From assembly GCF_949628265.1 (NCBI RefSeq), contig NC_088787.1, forward strand, positions 19,644,501 through 19,708,500: a DNA stretch of 64,000 nucleotides. The letters run 5' to 3'. Made by a program: the position numbers and the translations under genes. This document shows positions 62,170-64,000 of the stretch, one piece after another (position 1 is the first letter of the stretch; each line of letters opens with the position of its first letter). The notes beneath the pieces are model-generated. The model saw only the letters and a list, made by a program, of their open reading frames with translations, was not told where the DNA came from and ran no database searches. This DNA is from Cloeon dipterum. Lineage: Eukaryota > Arthropoda > Insecta > Ephemeroptera > Baetidae.

Positions 62170-62590
62170 GAACCTAGCAAAAAACCTACAAGAAAATCAA
62201 GGAGCGGTTCTCTGATTGGCTTTTGACGTAGCGACGGCATCGACACAGCAACAGCCAGCGCAAGCGAGTCAAGCAACTAGGCTTGCAGCATGCTTACCCG
62301 CCTTGTCGTTGCCGTGGCGCTGCTGTCTCGATCTTAAGCCAACGCTGCGTCTCGTCTAATAGCCAATCGCTTCTCTGATTTGTCGATGGCTTTCTTGTGG
62401 CTCTCTATGCTCTAGGTTCAGACCAAAAACCGCTAAAGTAACGGATTTTACGTTTTGGCCGATATTTGGCACGTCATTTCGAATTACCAATCGAGGGATT
62501 TGGCAACCTCCCGAATTCTACCCTCAGGAATCGATTTACACTGTCAAAAAATGAAATTCCGGTGCTTAGATTCTTCAAATTGGGCAATTA
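62170..62590. repeat. Dispersed palindromic repeat family Y, copy 2
   Basis: Diverged second copy of the element at 49000-49400. The left part has CGACACAGCAACAGCCAGCG (62241-62260). The right part has GTGGCGCTGCTGTCTCGATC near 62313, then TTGGCACGT near 62466 and CCCTCAGGAATCG at 62521. The inverted repeat is less perfect than in copy 1 but extends outward with GATTGGCT on the left and its complement AGCCAATC on the right. Confidence 0.7.
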
Positions 62591-64000
62591 TTGATACATT
62601 AAGAAGTGACTTTTGGGATGAAGTTGTTTAGGTTTATTTTGAAACTGACTTGATATCTGATCACCCTTCACTGTATATAGATCACTTGGCCTAGTGAACT
62701 CTGCGGCAGGATGAATTATAGGGGTGGGCGAAAATCGGTGCGAGCAACATCCCCCGCGTGGAAGGACGGCCGGGCGCAATCATTTGGGATCAAGCTGTGA
62801 GACGACGTGCCGCGTTTCTCAAAGAAGCTCGCCAGCTAAATTGTTCCCCGCTGAACACGTTCTTCGACATACACGCCCGAGTTTGAGGACACAAAATTAT
62901 TTTTAGAGTTGCTGGTAAAGTTTTCAGACCAGTCCACTATGAAATTGCTACTCGACATTTTTTATTTGATTTCTTGCAACAATAAAAGTTGAAGTGAATT
63001 CGCTTTGATTTATGGGACGGTGTGTTTTGCAAGTGGTAATTTGTTTTTGATTTATTTTGCAGTGCATGTGGTTCTGCAGTCGCAATAAATAACATCAGCC
63101 TACAAACCGACTGTGTGCCTTTGTTTTCCCAGAGCAATATTGCTGAGCAGCAGGGGCAGAAATTCATTTGGTTTATTGGCAGCGCAATGTCATAAAAGGA
63201 CGATTTGCCTGCAGCTCGCTTTGTACTCACCTCTGCCCTTTGTGCCCCTTGCACGGCTTCAGAGAGGAAATTCCCTGGCGCGGATGTGCAAAACTAGAGC
63301 CATATTTGTAGGCAAGAAATTTTTCCAGCTGAAGTCTGAATAGACAATGCCAAGAATTTTCATTGAAATTTTTACTTCCGTGCAAGCTGAGAGGCAATGA
63401 AAACATTGTTTTGCCACGCCAAATTTGTCTGCGAACCTTGCAGGGGAAAAAAGGTCATGCACAAGAGGTGCTAAGATCACTCGCTCGCAAAGCCATCACA
63501 ACATACAATACTATTTGTTTGGAAGCGAATGGCTTTTCAGTCCGACATAAGCTTCCTTGCGGCCTGGAAATTGCACGTGGTTCTAATGCAAACACTGCGA
63601 GAACGGTTGTGCTATTAAGCGTTCATGCTCGATGCGCTTTTAGCGTCAGTCGCTTGGAAATTGTGCCAACGTGGCTATTTTTATCGAATGCAGTTTCTGC
63701 ATTTTCCTCCTATCATGGGAGTGATTTAAGTGACACTGAACAAGAGAACTGAACAAAAACTTGATTAAAATTTCTGCAATTTAAATTTTAATATTGCTAG
63801 ATTGTCAGTTTAAAGCTCTCCTTCTCATTGGTGAATTTTTATTGGCTCTTTGAAGTTTTGAAAAGCTTGTTTGCATTCTCTGGAATCAAGTAATTCATCT
63901 AAAAATCTAAATTTTCTTCGGTTCTCTCACGCTTTTGTAAGAGACGCCGGAGAAACATCTATCCTCATTTCCTGATGTCTATATAAGAGTTTGTAAAAAT
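62591..64000. other. Probable long first intron, part 4
   Basis: No exon or repeat that I can identify. The 129-codon open frame at 63363-63752 is not protein-like. The window ends inside this stretch. Confidence 0.4.

Overview
The window looks like AT-rich nuclear DNA of an arthropod, most likely an insect. All intact genes are split by GT-AG introns. One encodes a Rho GTPase with the GDGMVGKT P-loop that I associate with insect RhoL. Simple repeats, decayed LINE reverse transcriptase fragments and small inverted-repeat elements are scattered between genes. I cannot name the species. All exon models below were read by eye from splice sites, reading-frame continuity and family motifs, with no transcript support.

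Layout. 1-15.0 kb: no gene seen, only a LINE relic, a dispersed repeat copy and a long (TC)n tract. 15.0-16.15 kb (+): RhoL-like GTPase in four coding exons. 16.6-22.6 kb (-): a predicted 1848-residue secreted acidic protein with tandem internal repeats, ending tail-to-tail with RhoL. 24.7-26.5 kb (-): a 440-residue secreted protein with three CC..CC cysteine repeats. 27.2-31.4 kb (-): a SMYD4-like SET/MYND protein in nine exons. 32.1-37.9 kb (+): the DEAD-box helicase DDX20/Gemin3 in nine exons, divergent from SMYD4. 39.28-39.44 kb (+): a first coding exon with a signal peptide in a CpG-rich block, followed by about 24.5 kb in which I find no further convincing exon, probably a long first intron.

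How the genes relate. RhoL (signalling), SMYD4 (protein methylation) and DDX20 (SMN complex, snRNP assembly) are cellular housekeeping or signalling genes, and SMYD4 and DDX20 probably share a promoter region. The two secreted-protein genes appear to be a separate module. Both have a TATA box close to the start and a tiny first coding exon that splits the signal peptide in phase 2. Both end in two phase-0 exons of nearly equal length (204+165 and 198+165 nt) that can be weakly aligned. I infer they are diverged relatives expressed for an extracellular job that the sequence does not reveal.

The most striking non-coding signal is a complete type I hammerhead ribozyme fold at 35110-35167, on the sense strand of DDX20 intron 7. 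It has the full catalytic core, a closed stem II, a minimal stem III, a GUC cleavage site and a two-segment stem I with an internal loop. Other signals are two related inverted-repeat elements (one in a SMYD4 intron), a palindromic dispersed repeat at 49 and 62 kb, and a second dispersed repeat at 5.4 and 57.6 kb that carries a degenerate hammerhead-like core.
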